DNA of 64,000 nucleotides from Halobacillus salinus (GCF_004684905.1 NZ_SRJC01000002.1:186001-250000); one strand, 5' to 3'; positions 16,130 through 26,556 are shown, counted from the first letter of the stretch. Numbers and translations are program-made. The notes: a model not told the origin generated them from the sequence alone.

Positions 16130-17530
16130 ATGGAATGGATATCCGTCATTCCTTTTGGCGTCGTCATCATCTCAGCTATCTGGACAAAGCAAGTCATTCC
16201 AAGCCTATTATTCGGCGTAATTGTTGCAGGATATTTGGTCGATCCACATTGGCTCGGTGGGATGATGAAAGGTTTTTCGTTCATCTATGAAGGTCTGATG
16301 GATGAGAATAATTTGAAGATCATCGTTTTCCTTTATGGATTTTCAGCACTGATCGGTATTGTGAAAATGTCAGGAGGAATCAAAGGTTTCGTGCAAGAGG
16401 CAACGGAACGCATTGAAGAAAAACGCGGAGCATTCATGCTTACATGGCTTTCTTCTGTCGGAACATTCGCCGCTCCCAGCTTCCGAATCGTCACCATAGC
16501 CCCTGTTATGAAAGCGATGAGAAAGAAGATTCCGATGACCAAGCAAGAACTGGGGTTTGTCATTGAAACGACCGCCTCCCCACTTGTCGTGCTCATCCCG
16601 GTTGCCACTGCGTTCGTCGGATATATGACCTCTGTCATAGACCTCTCGCTTGAACAAGCAGGTACATCTGGGGATTCCTATTCGCTCTATATTCAGAGCA
16701 TTCCCTTTAACTTCTTCGCCTTTGCTATGATCATTATCGGCTTTTATCTCAGCTTCTTCCACCGAAGCAAGAAGTCCCAGACAGATGTGCAAGAAGAGGA
16801 ACCAGACAAAAAGGAAGACCAATGGGAAGATTGTCATCCGGCCGTAACTCAAGACTTGCCTGCGAAACCTTGGCGCCTGATTGTTCCGTTAATAAGCGTC
16901 ATCGTGCTTACCTTTTTCCTTATGTATCAGGTCGGGGTTCGAAATGGAGAAACAGGATTCAGTGCGTTGATCAATCCTAATGTCCTCGATGCTATGGTAC
17001 TTGCAGTTGTCCTTACGTTAATCGGATTTGTCGTCTACCTTACTATTCAAAAGGAATCGCTGAAAAAAACGATGGACGGACTGATTTATGGTGGGAATGA
17101 AATCATGGGTGTCATCTTATTGTTGGCGACGGTTTGGGGATTGAGCAAAGGATCGGAAGCACTGGAATTCGCTTCAACTATCTCCTCATCCTTCGACTGG
17201 GTACCACCAGGATTTGTGGCAGCGGTTATCTTCGTAGTAGGGTGCGGCTTGTCTTACTTCATCGGCTCGTCTTGGGGAACGTGGGGCATATTAATGCCGG
17301 TTGGTATTTCCATTGCAACAGTTGCCGGCAGTTCTCTTCCTATTGTCATCGGAGCCGTATTTGCCAGCGGAACATTCGGAGCCTTCTCTTCCCCTTTAAG
17401 TGATGACACGAATACGACCGCCGGCATTTTAAATTTAAATGCTGTCCAATACGCTAAATTCAAATTGAAACCGGCATTGATTGCGGCAACAGTAGCAGCC
17501 TTACTATACTTCGGCATATCCTTTTTCTAA
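16130..17530 (+). CDS. NhaC-family Na+/H+ antiporter
   Basis: The 466-residue protein has about 11-12 hydrophobic segments. Features of the NhaC branch of the ion transporter superfamily are visible: SVGTFAAPSFRIVTIAPV, ETTASPLVVLIPVATAFVGY, SYFIGSSWGTWGILMPV and FGAFSSPLSDDTNTTAGI. A hydrophilic cytoplasmic loop lies near the middle (SKKSQTDVQEEEPDKKEDQW). It would expel Na+ in exchange for H+, which suits a salt-adapted cell. Single-gene unit with its own terminator. Confidence 0.88.
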   Translation: MEWISVIPFGVVIISAIWTKQVIPSLLFGVIVAGYLVDPHWLGGMMKGFSFIYEGLMDENNLKIIVFLYGFSALIGIVKMSGGIKGFVQEATERIEEKRGAFMLTWLSSVGTFAAPSFRIVTIAPVMKAMRKKIPMTKQELGFVIETTASPLVVLIPVATAFVGYMTSVIDLSLEQAGTSGDSYSLYIQSIPFNFFAFAMIIIGFYLSFFHRSKKSQTDVQEEEPDKKEDQWEDCHPAVTQDLPAKPWRLIVPLISVIVLTFFLMYQVGVRNGETGFSALINPNVLDAMVLAVVLTLIGFVVYLTIQKESLKKTMDGLIYGGNEIMGVILLLATVWGLSKGSEALEFASTISSSFDWVPPGFVAAVIFVVGCGLSYFIGSSWGTWGILMPVGISIATVAGSSLPIVIGAVFASGTFGAFSSPLSDDTNTTAGILNLNAVQYAKFKLKPALIAATVAALLYFGISFF

Positions 17531-17535
17531 TAACA

Positions 17536-17566
17536 AAAGGCACCTTCATCAGGTGCCTTTCTCTTT
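17536..17566. terminator. intrinsic terminator
   Basis: AAAGGCACC / AGGTGCCTTT with the loop TTCATC, followed by CTCTTT, directly after the NhaC stop and just before the convergent stop at 17565. Confidence 0.8.
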
Positions 17567-18056
17567 ATTCGGTCTTGATCGGTAAGTGAAGGGTGTACTT
17601 CGTATTCTTACCGGTATATGGCTGATACTCTTCAAAGCCAAAACCTTCGATCGGTTCGTACCCTTTCTCTACAATCCAATCAAAAAGGTAAGGGTACGGA
17701 TTGAAATCGTGTATAGAAGGGTCATACTCCAATACGGCATATAGGTGACTCGGGATTGTCTTTGTGATCATATCAGGCGGTACCTTCTCATAGCTATCCA
17801 CTTCTACAGCAGCCATCCAATAGAACTTGTCGGTTTCTTCATTCCAGTTCGGCGGATCCACAAACATTCCGATGGAACACGGGGCATTAATCCGATTCTT
17901 GACCTTGTGAAGTTTGGACGTGTGAAAATGCTCCATCAACCTCGGTATTTTCACGTGACGCTCATCCATCATCGTTTGACAGTAAGTTCCGACAACTTTG
18001 AAGTTCGATTTCTCGACGACCTTAGGTTGGACGGCCGTTTGGACTTGCTCACTCAT
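17565..18056 (-). CDS. GyrI-like / AraC effector-binding domain protein
   Basis: The protein (163 residues from the ATG at 18056, preceded by AAGGAG) consists only of a GyrI-like ligand-binding domain: FKVVGTYCQT, a middle part with FYWMAAVEVDSYEKVPPDMITKTIPSHLYAVLEY (18056 downwards) and the end EGFGFEEYQPY. Such stand-alone domains bind small amphipathic molecules or hydrolyse cyclopropanoid compounds. The eight residues upstream in frame are probably not translated. Confidence 0.75.
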   Translation of the reverse strand: MSEQVQTAVQPKVVEKSNFKVVGTYCQTMMDERHVKIPRLMEHFHTSKLHKVKNRINAPCSIGMFVDPPNWNEETDKFYWMAAVEVDSYEKVPPDMITKTIPSHLYAVLEYDPSIHDFNPYPYLFDWIVEKGYEPIEGFGFEEYQPYTGKNTKYTLHLPIKTE

Positions 18057-18238
18057 GAAGGGGCCACTCCTTTTTATCATTTTTAGCTCACTTTACTACT
18101 TCCACACAAACTGACAAATCCCTTGTAACCTTTTTCCATTCGACAAAACTAGAAGTGATTCGTTCCACTTTAACAAAGTATAAAAAAACCATGCCCCTCT
18201 ATCCTACTTTCATCGCGCCTATGATTATGCTGACTTTT

Positions 18239-19195
18239 TTAGCGGTATCCTATCAAAGCTTGTAGAATTGCTTTTTGGACGTGCATACGGTTCTCTGCCT
18301 GTTGATACACAACTGAGTGTGGACCATCAATTACTTCTGCTGTCACTTCCTCTTCTCTATGTGCAGGCAGACAATGAAGAAAAATCACGTCTTCTTTCGC
18401 TTGCTTCAACACCTCTTGATTGACCTGAAACCCTTGGAAGTCTTTCATGCGTTTTTCTTGCTCCTCTTCCTGCCCCATGGATGCCCAAACATCCGTATAA
18501 ATAGCGTCTGCCCCCACGGATGCCTGGATTGGATCATGACTGATGGTAACCGATCCTTGATAGTTCTTAGCGAGCGATTCCGCTTGGGCTACTACACCTT
18601 TATCAGGTTCATATCCCTTTGGCGTAACCACCGTAACGTCCATCCCCATCATGGCACTTATCATCATCAGCGAATGAGCGACATTGTTTCCATCTCCGAT
18701 ATAGACAACCTTCAAGCCATTGAGACGACCTTTATGCTCCAGGATCGTGAAAATATCAGCAAGTGCCTGGCATGGGTGGTAAATATCACACAAGCCGTTG
18801 ATCACAGGAACCGTCGCATGTTCCGCAAGCTCCTGAAGCTTCTCATGGGAGGTCGTGCGGAACATGATCGCATCCACATAGCCTGACAGCACTTTAGCCG
18901 TATCAGCAATGGATTCGCCACGCCCAACTTGAATATCGCGAGTATTCAAGTACAAAGCGTGCCCTCCCATTTGCACCATCCCCGTCTCAAAGGAAACACG
19001 GGTACGGGTGGACGACTTCTCAAACACCATAGCTAACGTCTTCCCTGTTAGATAGGAGGAGTGAGGATTTTCCTTCAAATATTGTGCTTGGGCTAAGAGA
19101 CGGGAGACATCACACTGAGAAAAATCTCCCCAGTGCAATAAATGCTTTCCCTTAAGGTCCGTAGTAGATGACGTCATTTGTTCCATCAAATTCAT
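18239..19195 (-). CDS. argF: ornithine carbamoyltransferase
   Basis: A 318-residue enzyme with the carbamoyl-phosphate motif SSTRTRVSFE, HPCQALADIFT and the ornithine-site motif LHCLPAHREEEV. It joins carbamoyl phosphate to ornithine to give citrulline. It is the last gene of the arginine cluster; its ATG overlaps the carB stop by ATGA, with AAGGAG in the end of carB. Confidence 0.96.
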   Translation of the reverse strand: MNLMEQMTSSTTDLKGKHLLHWGDFSQCDVSRLLAQAQYLKENPHSSYLTGKTLAMVFEKSSTRTRVSFETGMVQMGGHALYLNTRDIQVGRGESIADTAKVLSGYVDAIMFRTTSHEKLQELAEHATVPVINGLCDIYHPCQALADIFTILEHKGRLNGLKVVYIGDGNNVAHSLMMISAMMGMDVTVVTPKGYEPDKGVVAQAESLAKNYQGSVTISHDPIQASVGADAIYTDVWASMGQEEEQEKRMKDFQGFQVNQEVLKQAKEDVIFLHCLPAHREEEVTAEVIDGPHSVVYQQAENRMHVQKAILQALIGYR

Positions 19196-22100
19196 TGGCT
19201 CTGCACTCCTTGCATGATAGTTTTAGGTAGTGTTACTGGTAAAGCTTTAGCATACGGGATCGATTCTACATAGGCTTGGAATGTAGTCGGTTCACTGAAA
19301 ACCGTCATTCCATATTTCAAAGCTTGGATTCTTCTACGCTTCGCTTCCGCTGTCTTCTTGTCGTTGACATATACACTCGCGTCTTTTGTCTGCACCCACT
19401 TATCAAATGGCAACGTAGAGCCTTCTACATCCGTGTCTATTTCAACAAATGCTGTTTCCGGTTTCTCAAGCAGATTCGGTAAATGGGAGAAAACTTTAGC
19501 CATTGCCTCTCCAACCGTTTTTCCGATACACATGCCCTCTCCTGTCGATTTCATATTAGCTCCGAGTGTATGATCTAGCTCCGGCAAGGCATGAGAGGAG
19601 AACAATGGGTATTTTACCGCCACTTGTTCTATCTCCGGAATGGTAACATGTTCTAAATCGAGCCCATCAGCCACCACTCGGATAGCTAAATCTACAAGGG
19701 ACTGTGTCGATACTTTACTGATGATTGGCACTGTACGACTGGCGCGTGGGTTCACTTCTAGCACATAAACATGCTCATCTTTCCAAAGGAACTGGATATT
19801 CATGATTCCTTTATAACCGAAGTGTTCCACAATTTTTTGACTGTACGTTCTCACATGCGCCTCGATGCTTTCAGGCAATGTTGCAGGGAATATAGACATA
19901 CTGTCCCCAGAATGGACGCCCGCGGGCTCGATGTGTTCCATTAATCCTGGAATATAGACGTGTTTGCCATCTCCGACAAGGTCGACTTCCACTTCGTTCC
20001 CTATAACGAACGGATCCAAGATCACCGGGAAGTGGCGTTGTTCCATCTTACTAAGTGCTTGCATTAATTCCTGCTTATTTTGGACCTTCACCATTCCTTG
20101 ACCGCCAATGACGTAAGAAGGACGGCACAACAATGGATACTCATACTGGTCGGCGACGCGTAGCGCTTCTTCTTCACTGGCGCATGTCTGACCAGAAACA
20201 TGGGGAATCCCCAACTCATCCAACGCTGCATAGAACCGATCACGATCCTCAAGTGCATCCAATACATCAAAACTGACTCCGGCAATTGGAAGTCTTGCTT
20301 GTTCCAATTCCTCCGCCATATTGATAGCTGTCTGACCACCAAATGATGTGAATACGAGATCGACAGATTCTTGTGTGACAATATCCTCAATTACTTCCTT
20401 CGTAATTGGTTCGAAATAGAGGCGGTCCGCTGTTTCGTAGTCGGTACTTACGGTCTCTGGGTTATTATTCAGCATGATGGTCGTCCAGCCTAATAATTTT
20501 AAGCTCTCAATTGCCTTAACAGCACTGTAATCAAACTCAACACCTTGGCCGATTCGGATAGGGCCTGATCCAATGATCAAGGCTTTTTTATTTGCTGTCA
20601 GCGGTTCGATCTCATTCGCCCCAGCGAATGTGCGGTACACATAGTTGGTTTCCGCTTCAAACTCCGCAGCGCAAGTATCCACCATTTTAAAGCTTGAATG
20701 GATATTCTGTTCCGTTCGATATTGCTTCACTGTCTCTTCTTTTACTCCTGCATAAAGAGCAATCTGTTGATCCGAGAATCCGAACCACTTGGCACGATGA
20801 ACGGTCGCTTGAGACAGCCCCTCTACCTCTAGAGCATTTTCGATATCAATGATCTGGTGGATGGCTTGTAAGAAGAAATAGTCCACTTTGGTCTGTTCGT
20901 GTACCCATTCTTGGCTGTGCCCTTGTCTAAATGCTTCCATGATAGCGAAAAAGCGCAAATCAGTCGCTTCTTTCAAATGGTCCTCTACATTACGGATGAC
21001 AGGAGCTTTCGTATCCAAACATTGAATCGCTTTTTGGAAAGCAGCTTCGAGCGTGCGGTCAATTGCCATCACTTCTCCTGTCGCCTTCATCTTCGTCCCG
21101 AGCAACCGATCTGCCTCTGGGAACTTATCAAACGGCCAGCGAGGGAACTTCACTACAACGTAGTCGAGCGCTGGCTCGAAACTTGCATATGTGTGACCAG
21201 TAAGTGGATTGATCAATTGGTCGAGCGAGTACCCAAGAGCCAGCTTCGTCGCCATTTTCGCAATCGGGTACCCTGTTGCCTTGGATGCGAGTGCAGAGGA
21301 ACGACTGACCCTAGGGTTAACCTCTATGACGTAATACTGCTTACTGTAGGGGTTGAGAGCGAGTTGAACGTTACATCCCCCAATAACTTCAAGAGCAGAG
21401 ACGATTTCAAAGGACGCGGTTCGGAGCATTTGGTACTCGGAGTCCGTCAACGTCTGCGAAGGCGCGACAACGATCGAATCCCCAGTATGTACACCCACTG
21501 GGTCTACATTTTCCATGTTGCAAACCGAAATACATGTTCCGTTTTGGTCTCGCATGATTTCATATTCGATTTCTTTAAAGCCAGCTATGCTCTTCTCCAT
21601 AATGACTTGTTGAATCGGGCTAGCTTTTAACCCATTCTCCATCAGTTCTACCAACTGTTCTTCATTGTGGGCTATCCCACCGCCACGTCCTCCCAGTGTA
21701 TAGGCAGGGCGACTAATAACAGGGTAGCCAACTTTCTGAACGAAAGTTATGGCTTCCTCGACGTTTTTAATGACTTCACTTTCTGGAACAGGTTGATCAA
21801 GCTTATCCATCAATGTACGGAACAGCTCGCGATCTTCTCCTTGTTGAATAGAAGCAACACTAGTACCTAAAAGTTCCACACCATACTGCTCAAGCACTCC
21901 TGCGCCTTCCAGCTCGACAGCTAAGTTAAGAGCGGTCTGCCCACCGAGACCTGCGAGTAAAGCATCTGGTTTCTCCTGTTTCACTATCGCTGTAACACTT
22001 TCTAGGGTTAAAGGTTCACAATATACTTGATCGGCAATCGCATGATCGGTCATGATCGTCGCTGGATTCGGATTGACTAAAATGACTTGATGCCCCTCTT

Positions 22101-22200
22101 CACGAAGGGCGAGACACCCTTGTGTTCCGGAATAATCAAATTCTGCTGCTTGACCAATGATGATCGGACCAGAACCGATCACTAATATTTTCTTAGACAT
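19192..22200 (-). CDS. carB: carbamoyl-phosphate synthase large subunit, arginine-specific
   Basis: The 1002-residue protein has two ATP-grasp halves (beginning KKILVIGSGPIIIGQAAEFDYSG and, near residue 545, KKALIIGSGPIRIGQGVEFDYSA). The C-terminal allosteric domain is shorter than in the roughly 1070-residue pyrimidine or E. coli enzymes, as in the arginine-specific enzyme of B. subtilis. The start at 22200 is chosen because the carA stop overlaps it (ATGTCTAA) and an upstream extension would lie within carA. With CarA it makes carbamoyl phosphate for ArgF. Confidence 0.95.
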   Translation of the reverse strand: MSKKILVIGSGPIIIGQAAEFDYSGTQGCLALREEGHQVILVNPNPATIMTDHAIADQVYCEPLTLESVTAIVKQEKPDALLAGLGGQTALNLAVELEGAGVLEQYGVELLGTSVASIQQGEDRELFRTLMDKLDQPVPESEVIKNVEEAITFVQKVGYPVISRPAYTLGGRGGGIAHNEEQLVELMENGLKASPIQQVIMEKSIAGFKEIEYEIMRDQNGTCISVCNMENVDPVGVHTGDSIVVAPSQTLTDSEYQMLRTASFEIVSALEVIGGCNVQLALNPYSKQYYVIEVNPRVSRSSALASKATGYPIAKMATKLALGYSLDQLINPLTGHTYASFEPALDYVVVKFPRWPFDKFPEADRLLGTKMKATGEVMAIDRTLEAAFQKAIQCLDTKAPVIRNVEDHLKEATDLRFFAIMEAFRQGHSQEWVHEQTKVDYFFLQAIHQIIDIENALEVEGLSQATVHRAKWFGFSDQQIALYAGVKEETVKQYRTEQNIHSSFKMVDTCAAEFEAETNYVYRTFAGANEIEPLTANKKALIIGSGPIRIGQGVEFDYSAVKAIESLKLLGWTTIMLNNNPETVSTDYETADRLYFEPITKEVIEDIVTQESVDLVFTSFGGQTAINMAEELEQARLPIAGVSFDVLDALEDRDRFYAALDELGIPHVSGQTCASEEEALRVADQYEYPLLCRPSYVIGGQGMVKVQNKQELMQALSKMEQRHFPVILDPFVIGNEVEVDLVGDGKHVYIPGLMEHIEPAGVHSGDSMSIFPATLPESIEAHVRTYSQKIVEHFGYKGIMNIQFLWKDEHVYVLEVNPRASRTVPIISKVSTQSLVDLAIRVVADGLDLEHVTIPEIEQVAVKYPLFSSHALPELDHTLGANMKSTGEGMCIGKTVGEAMAKVFSHLPNLLEKPETAFVEIDTDVEGSTLPFDKWVQTKDASVYVNDKKTAEAKRRRIQALKYGMTVFSEPTTFQAYVESIPYAKALPVTLPKTIMQGVQSQ

Positions 22201-23257
22201 ACACGCCCTCCTCTTTCTTGCTTTGAATGAGTGTAAAGAAGTCATCGAACAGCCATTCTGCATCAGATGGCCCTGGGTGGGCTTCTGGGTGGAATTGGGC
22301 TGTCATAATTGGTTTCTGGTCGTGAACAATCCCCTCGACAGTATCGTCGTTGACGTTATAAAAACGAGTGGAGAGAGGCGTGTCAGCCAAACTAGATGCC
22401 TTCACTACGTAGTTATGGTTCTGAGAAGATATAAAGACTTTACCTGTCTTGATATCTTTGACGGGATGATTAGCGCCTCTATGGCCAAATGGAAGCTTCT
22501 CTGTCTCCGCTCCATAGGCCAAAGAAATCACTTGGTGTCCCATACAAATTCCAAACGTCGGGTAGCGATCTGTGATGGATTTCAGCTGAGGCAAGTAGCT
22601 CTCTGCATCTTTCGGGTTCCCAGGACCGTTGGATAACACAACCGCATCAAAATCAGTACCTTCAAGTTCTTTGATTTTCGTAAAAGGAACTACTGTCACC
22701 TTCGCATCATACGAAAGGAGCGCATTCAAAATCGATTTCTTCCATCCGAAGTCTATGAGTACGATATGCATTTTTCCGGATCCGTAGGTTTCCACTTGCC
22801 GGCCCTGTACTTTTTGCATTTGGCCAGTTTTCGCAGGTGCAATAGTGTTAACGTGCTGGGAACTCAACACTGCTTGATGAGACCCTCCCTTACGAATCGC
22901 TTTCGTAACTTGTCTGGTATCGATTCCTGTGAGGAACGGAACTTCTTGTTTTTCCAAGTAATCTTTCAACGAACTGGTTGCTGCATAATGACTGGCTTTA
23001 TCAGCACAATGGAACATAATGACGCCGCTCACTTGGATTTCGTCGCTTTCATCATCCTGTTCATTCACACCATAATTTCCGATTAACGGATAGGTGAAGA
23101 CCACGATTTGATCTTTATAAGAGGGATCAGTCAGGACTTCTTGATATCCCGTCATCCCTGTAAAAAAGACGATTTCGCCTTGAATGGGTTGTTTCCAATG
23201 TGCTGATGCTTTTCCTTCGAATGTTTGACCATCTTGTAAACACAGATAACCTTTCAC
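22193..23257 (-). CDS. carA: carbamoyl-phosphate synthase small subunit, arginine-specific
   Basis: A 354-residue protein with a CarA N-terminal domain and a class I glutaminase domain: nucleophile in FGICMGHQ and catalytic FHPEAHPGP. It starts with GTG at 23257, eight bases after AAGGAG. It stands 121 bp after argD and has its own promoter and ARG box, described separately. Confidence 0.95.
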   Translation of the reverse strand: MKGYLCLQDGQTFEGKASAHWKQPIQGEIVFFTGMTGYQEVLTDPSYKDQIVVFTYPLIGNYGVNEQDDESDEIQVSGVIMFHCADKASHYAATSSLKDYLEKQEVPFLTGIDTRQVTKAIRKGGSHQAVLSSQHVNTIAPAKTGQMQKVQGRQVETYGSGKMHIVLIDFGWKKSILNALLSYDAKVTVVPFTKIKELEGTDFDAVVLSNGPGNPKDAESYLPQLKSITDRYPTFGICMGHQVISLAYGAETEKLPFGHRGANHPVKDIKTGKVFISSQNHNYVVKASSLADTPLSTRFYNVNDDTVEGIVHDQKPIMTAQFHPEAHPGPSDAEWLFDDFFTLIQSKKEEGVYV

Positions 23258-23275
23258 ATCACCATCTCCTTCATG

Positions 23276-23311
23276 TTGAATAATTATAATATACTATGAA
23301 TTTTTATACAA
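23276..23311 (-). promoter_or_regulatory. carA promoter with overlapping ARG boxes
   Basis: On the minus strand TTGTAT (23306-23311) and TATAAT (23283-23288) are separated by 17 bp. The 16-bp sequence TTGTATAAAAATTCAT (23296-23311), which covers the -35 and spacer, matches the ArgR/AhrC box ATGAATAAAAATTCAT at 14 of 16 positions. A second half-site (ATTATTCAA) covers the start region. This would repress carAB-argF when arginine is plentiful. Confidence 0.75.
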
Positions 23312-23320
23312 TAGATTGCA

Positions 23321-23356
23321 AGAAAAAAACGGTGATAATTCACCGCTTTTTTCTTA
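23321..23356 (-). terminator. terminator between argD and carA
   Basis: CGGTG-N6-CACCG extended by A-run/T-run pairing (AAGAAAAAAA / TTTTTTCTT). It lies just after the argD stop and before the carA promoter, so the cluster can be split into argCJBD and carAB-argF transcripts. Confidence 0.8.
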
Positions 23357-23378
23357 CCTTACGATTCAAGACATTTTC

Positions 23379-24536
23379 TCAAACATTTTGTAGACTACTA
23401 TGCTCTTGCAAGACCTGTTTCATAATAGAAACTGCTTTTGTCATCTCGTCCTTCGTTACATTTAAAGGTGGAAGCAGCCTCAGTACCTTAGGTCCTGCCA
23501 CTACAGCAAGCAATCCATTCTCACGCAGCTTGTGAACAAGCGGGAGCGCTTCTTCTTCAAGTTGGATACCGATCATAAGACCTTTACCGCGTACTTCCTT
23601 AACAAGTGACAGCGGCAGAAGATCCTCTTCTAACTGGGAGCGCAGCCATTCGCCTTTGGATTGAACATCCTCCAAAAAGGATTCATCAAAGATCGTCTCA
23701 AGGGTTGCGCAAACGGCGGTAGAAGCAAGTGGGTTTCCACCAAACGTTGTGCCATGAGAGCCAGCCGAGAAAGCGTCTACAAGCTTCTCTTTACCTAACA
23801 TGGCTCCGACAGGGAACCCACTCCCAAGCCCTTTTGCTGAAGTTACGATATCCGGGTCAAGATTGTATAGCTGATGGGCGAACGGAGCTCCTGTACGACC
23901 TATGCCTGTTTGCACTTCATCAATGATGAGAAGCGCACCGAGCTCTTCACACTTCTGCTGGACAGCCTCTAAGAACGCTTTCGTTCCTGGGACGACTCCC
24001 CCTTCCCCTTGAACGACTTCGACCATGATCGCAGCAATGTCATCGCCCTCTAATTCATTGACGGCCTTCTCGTCGTTGAAAGGAAGATATTCAAACGTCG
24101 GGAGCAGAGCCCCGAAACCTTGTTGGATCTTTTCCTGACCTGTTGCACTCATCGTCGCAAACGTCCGTCCATGGAAGGACTGTTTGAACGTTACAATCGT
24201 CTCTCTTTGTGTATGCTTTCGAGCAAGTTTAATGGCTGCTTCATTCGCTTCCGCACCACTGTTACAGAAGAACACATAATCAAGATTCGTCGCTTCTGTC
24301 AGCAGATTTGCAGCTTGCTCCTGCTTCGGAAGTTGATACAAATTCGAAACGTGCCATAGTTCCCCTAGTTGCTTCTCCAGTGCTGATTGCACTTCAGGAG
24401 GACGATGTCCAAGATTACAAACCGCAATCCCTGAAACAAAGTCCAAGTACGTATTTCCTTTGTCATCCGTCACGTTCGTCCCTTCTCCGGAAACAATAGT
24501 AAGAGGGAAACGGTTGTACGTTGGGAATAAACTCAT
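23379..24536 (-). CDS. argD: acetylornithine aminotransferase
   Basis: A class III PLP aminotransferase (385 residues). Visible features are FCNSGAEANEAAIKLAR, the PLP-contacting IIDEVQTGIGRTG and the Schiff-base lysine in TSAKGLGSGFPVGA. It converts N-acetylglutamate semialdehyde to N-acetylornithine. The start codon directly follows the argB stop, with AAGGAAGG in the end of argB. Confidence 0.95.
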   Translation of the reverse strand: MSLFPTYNRFPLTIVSGEGTNVTDDKGNTYLDFVSGIAVCNLGHRPPEVQSALEKQLGELWHVSNLYQLPKQEQAANLLTEATNLDYVFFCNSGAEANEAAIKLARKHTQRETIVTFKQSFHGRTFATMSATGQEKIQQGFGALLPTFEYLPFNDEKAVNELEGDDIAAIMVEVVQGEGGVVPGTKAFLEAVQQKCEELGALLIIDEVQTGIGRTGAPFAHQLYNLDPDIVTSAKGLGSGFPVGAMLGKEKLVDAFSAGSHGTTFGGNPLASTAVCATLETIFDESFLEDVQSKGEWLRSQLEEDLLPLSLVKEVRGKGLMIGIQLEEEALPLVHKLRENGLLAVVAGPKVLRLLPPLNVTKDEMTKAVSIMKQVLQEHSSLQNV

Positions 24537-25346
24537 TCAGACGCCTTCCTTTCGCTTAGCAAGAATCTTCGTTCCGAGCATTTGGTCATTCTGGATGAGT
24601 GGACGCTCTCCACTAACAATCATGACCTCTTGTAATTGATCTGATAAAGCTTGCATGGCTGACTCAACCTTCGGAATCATTCCTCCGTACACAATGCCAT
24701 TTTCAATCAGCGCTTCGATCTCGTCTGGAGTCGCTTCATCAATCAATTCCCCGTCCTTTAATATGCCGGGAACATCTGTTACATATAACAACTTCTCAGC
24801 ACCAACGGCCTTTGCGATAGCTGATGCTGCAAGGTCAGCATTCACATTTACTGTCTGCCCTTCTTTCGTCTTAGCAAGCGGGGCAATAACAGGAAGATAC
24901 CCGGATTGGTGGCACTGGTTAAGGAAGCCAGCATCCACTGCCTGCACTTCGCCTACAAATCCCAGACGCTCTTCATCAACAATATCAGCAGTCAATAGGT
25001 TCGCATCCGTCCCTTTCACTCCAACAGACGAAAGACCGCGTGCCGACAACCTGGATGTGATTTGGCTGTTCACTTTACCTCCTAGTGTCATCTCGACTAC
25101 TTCAAGCGTCTCAGCGGTTGTTTTACGTAGTCCATCGTGAAATTCTCCTTCAATATTCAATCTGGACATCAGTTTAGTAATGGCAGGGCCACCACCATGA
25201 ACAACCAAGCAGTGATAATGGGTTACAAGTTCTTTGAAACTATCATAGAAGTCGTCGGTCAATTGGTCGATCATACTGCCACCTAATTTAATGACGACGA
25301 CAGGTTTATTATGTTCTGTAACTGGCATTGATTTTGACATAGTCAT
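24537..25346 (-). CDS. argB: acetylglutamate kinase
   Basis: A 269-residue amino-acid kinase with KLGGS near the N-terminus, VHGGGPAITKLM and VNADLAASAIA. It phosphorylates N-acetylglutamate. The start at 25346 overlaps argJ by 38 bp; internal ATGs at 25340 and 25328 are alternatives because no strong ribosome binding site is seen and coupling to argJ is likely. Confidence 0.95.
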   Translation of the reverse strand: MTMSKSMPVTEHNKPVVVIKLGGSMIDQLTDDFYDSFKELVTHYHCLVVHGGGPAITKLMSRLNIEGEFHDGLRKTTAETLEVVEMTLGGKVNSQITSRLSARGLSSVGVKGTDANLLTADIVDEERLGFVGEVQAVDAGFLNQCHQSGYLPVIAPLAKTKEGQTVNVNADLAASAIAKAVGAEKLLYVTDVPGILKDGELIDEATPDEIEALIENGIVYGGMIPKVESAMQALSDQLQEVMIVSGERPLIQNDQMLGTKILAKRKEGV

Positions 25347-26535
25347 ACGTCAGGTCGCACCCCCAAGCTGTTCCTTCCCCGTCTCCTTCATGAAGACGGA
25401 CTTCGATGATTACCTTTTCTTTACTCATATCTTCGGTTGCTTGTTCTTCTGAAAAGGAACATGGCGTTCCTTCGCTGAACACGAGCTGTCCTTCTATAAA
25501 GATATCGCATCCTTCTGGGTTCACGTTGGCATCACTATGACCAATCGCTCCGACGATACGTCCCCAGTTGGCATCGTGACCATACACAGCTGTTTTCACT
25601 AAGCTTGAGCCAACTACCTTCTTCGCAATGGTTCTTGCATCTTCATTGGAATGAGCTCCGGAAACGTTTACCTCAATCAACTTCGTCGCTCCTTCTCCGT
25701 CACGAGCGATCTGCTTCGCCAAGTCCTCGCACACGAGTTGCAATGCAAGTTGGAAACCTTCCCAATCTGGGTGGTCCTCATCGAGTGTATCGTGATCAGC
25801 TTGGCCATTAGCTAAGGCAAGCACCATGTCGTTCGTTGAGGTTTCCCCATCCACTGTAATTTGGTTGAAGGAACGATCGATGCAGTTGCTTAATGCTTTC
25901 TGCAATACGGTTGATTCAATCGTTGCATCCGTTGTAATGAAACCGAGCATTGTCGCCATATTTGGATGGATCATACCAGAGCCTTTAGCAGCCCCGCCGA
26001 TCGTTACAGTGCGTCCATCCACCTTCAGTTGATAACACGTATGCTTCTGACACGTGTCTGTCGTCAGGATTGCCTCTTGAAAGGCATCTGCACCATCTTT
26101 TGTTACATCTACGTTTTCACAGCCATACGTGATCTTGTCCATCGGAAGCTGCTCACCGATGACACCAGTTGACGCGACCGCCACGTAGGATTCGGGAATG
26201 TTGTATCGATTCGCAATCATACTTCTTGTTTCATAAGCATTTTCAAGTCCTTGTTTCCCTGTACATGCATTCGCGACCGCACTGTTGATGACGATACTTT
26301 GTATTTTATTGTCCTGACGAATACTTTCCTGGGTTACTTTCAATGGGGGCGCCTGAAAGTGACTCTGTGTATAGACCGCAGCAATCGATGCGGGTACATC
26401 ACTCATCAACAAGCCGAAGTCTCGTTTCTTATAGCGAAGTCCACTGTGCATACCTCCAGCTTGAAACCCTTCAGGTGTCAAGAGATTTCCTCCGTCCACT
26501 TTTTCTACTTGAAATTGCTTCACTGTTTGAATCAA
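25309..26535 (-). CDS. argJ: bifunctional ornithine acetyltransferase / N-acetylglutamate synthase
   Basis: A 408-residue ArgJ with the autoproteolytic site in [12 protein letters not shown], where the threonine becomes the nucleophile of the beta chain. It recycles the acetyl group from acetylornithine to glutamate and can also start the pathway from acetyl-CoA, which explains the absence of argA here. It probably starts at a TTG (26535) behind GGGAG. Confidence 0.95.
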   Translation of the reverse strand: MIQTVKQFQVEKVDGGNLLTPEGFQAGGMHSGLRYKKRDFGLLMSDVPASIAAVYTQSHFQAPPLKVTQESIRQDNKIQSIVINSAVANACTGKQGLENAYETRSMIANRYNIPESYVAVASTGVIGEQLPMDKITYGCENVDVTKDGADAFQEAILTTDTCQKHTCYQLKVDGRTVTIGGAAKGSGMIHPNMATMLGFITTDATIESTVLQKALSNCIDRSFNQITVDGETSTNDMVLALANGQADHDTLDEDHPDWEGFQLALQLVCEDLAKQIARDGEGATKLIEVNVSGAHSNEDARTIAKKVVGSSLVKTAVYGHDANWGRIVGAIGHSDANVNPEGCDIFIEGQLVFSEGTPCSFSEEQATEDMSKEKVIIEVRLHEGDGEGTAWGCDLTYDYVKINASYRT

Positions 26536-26556
26536 ACCAACTCTCCCTTTCTGGAA

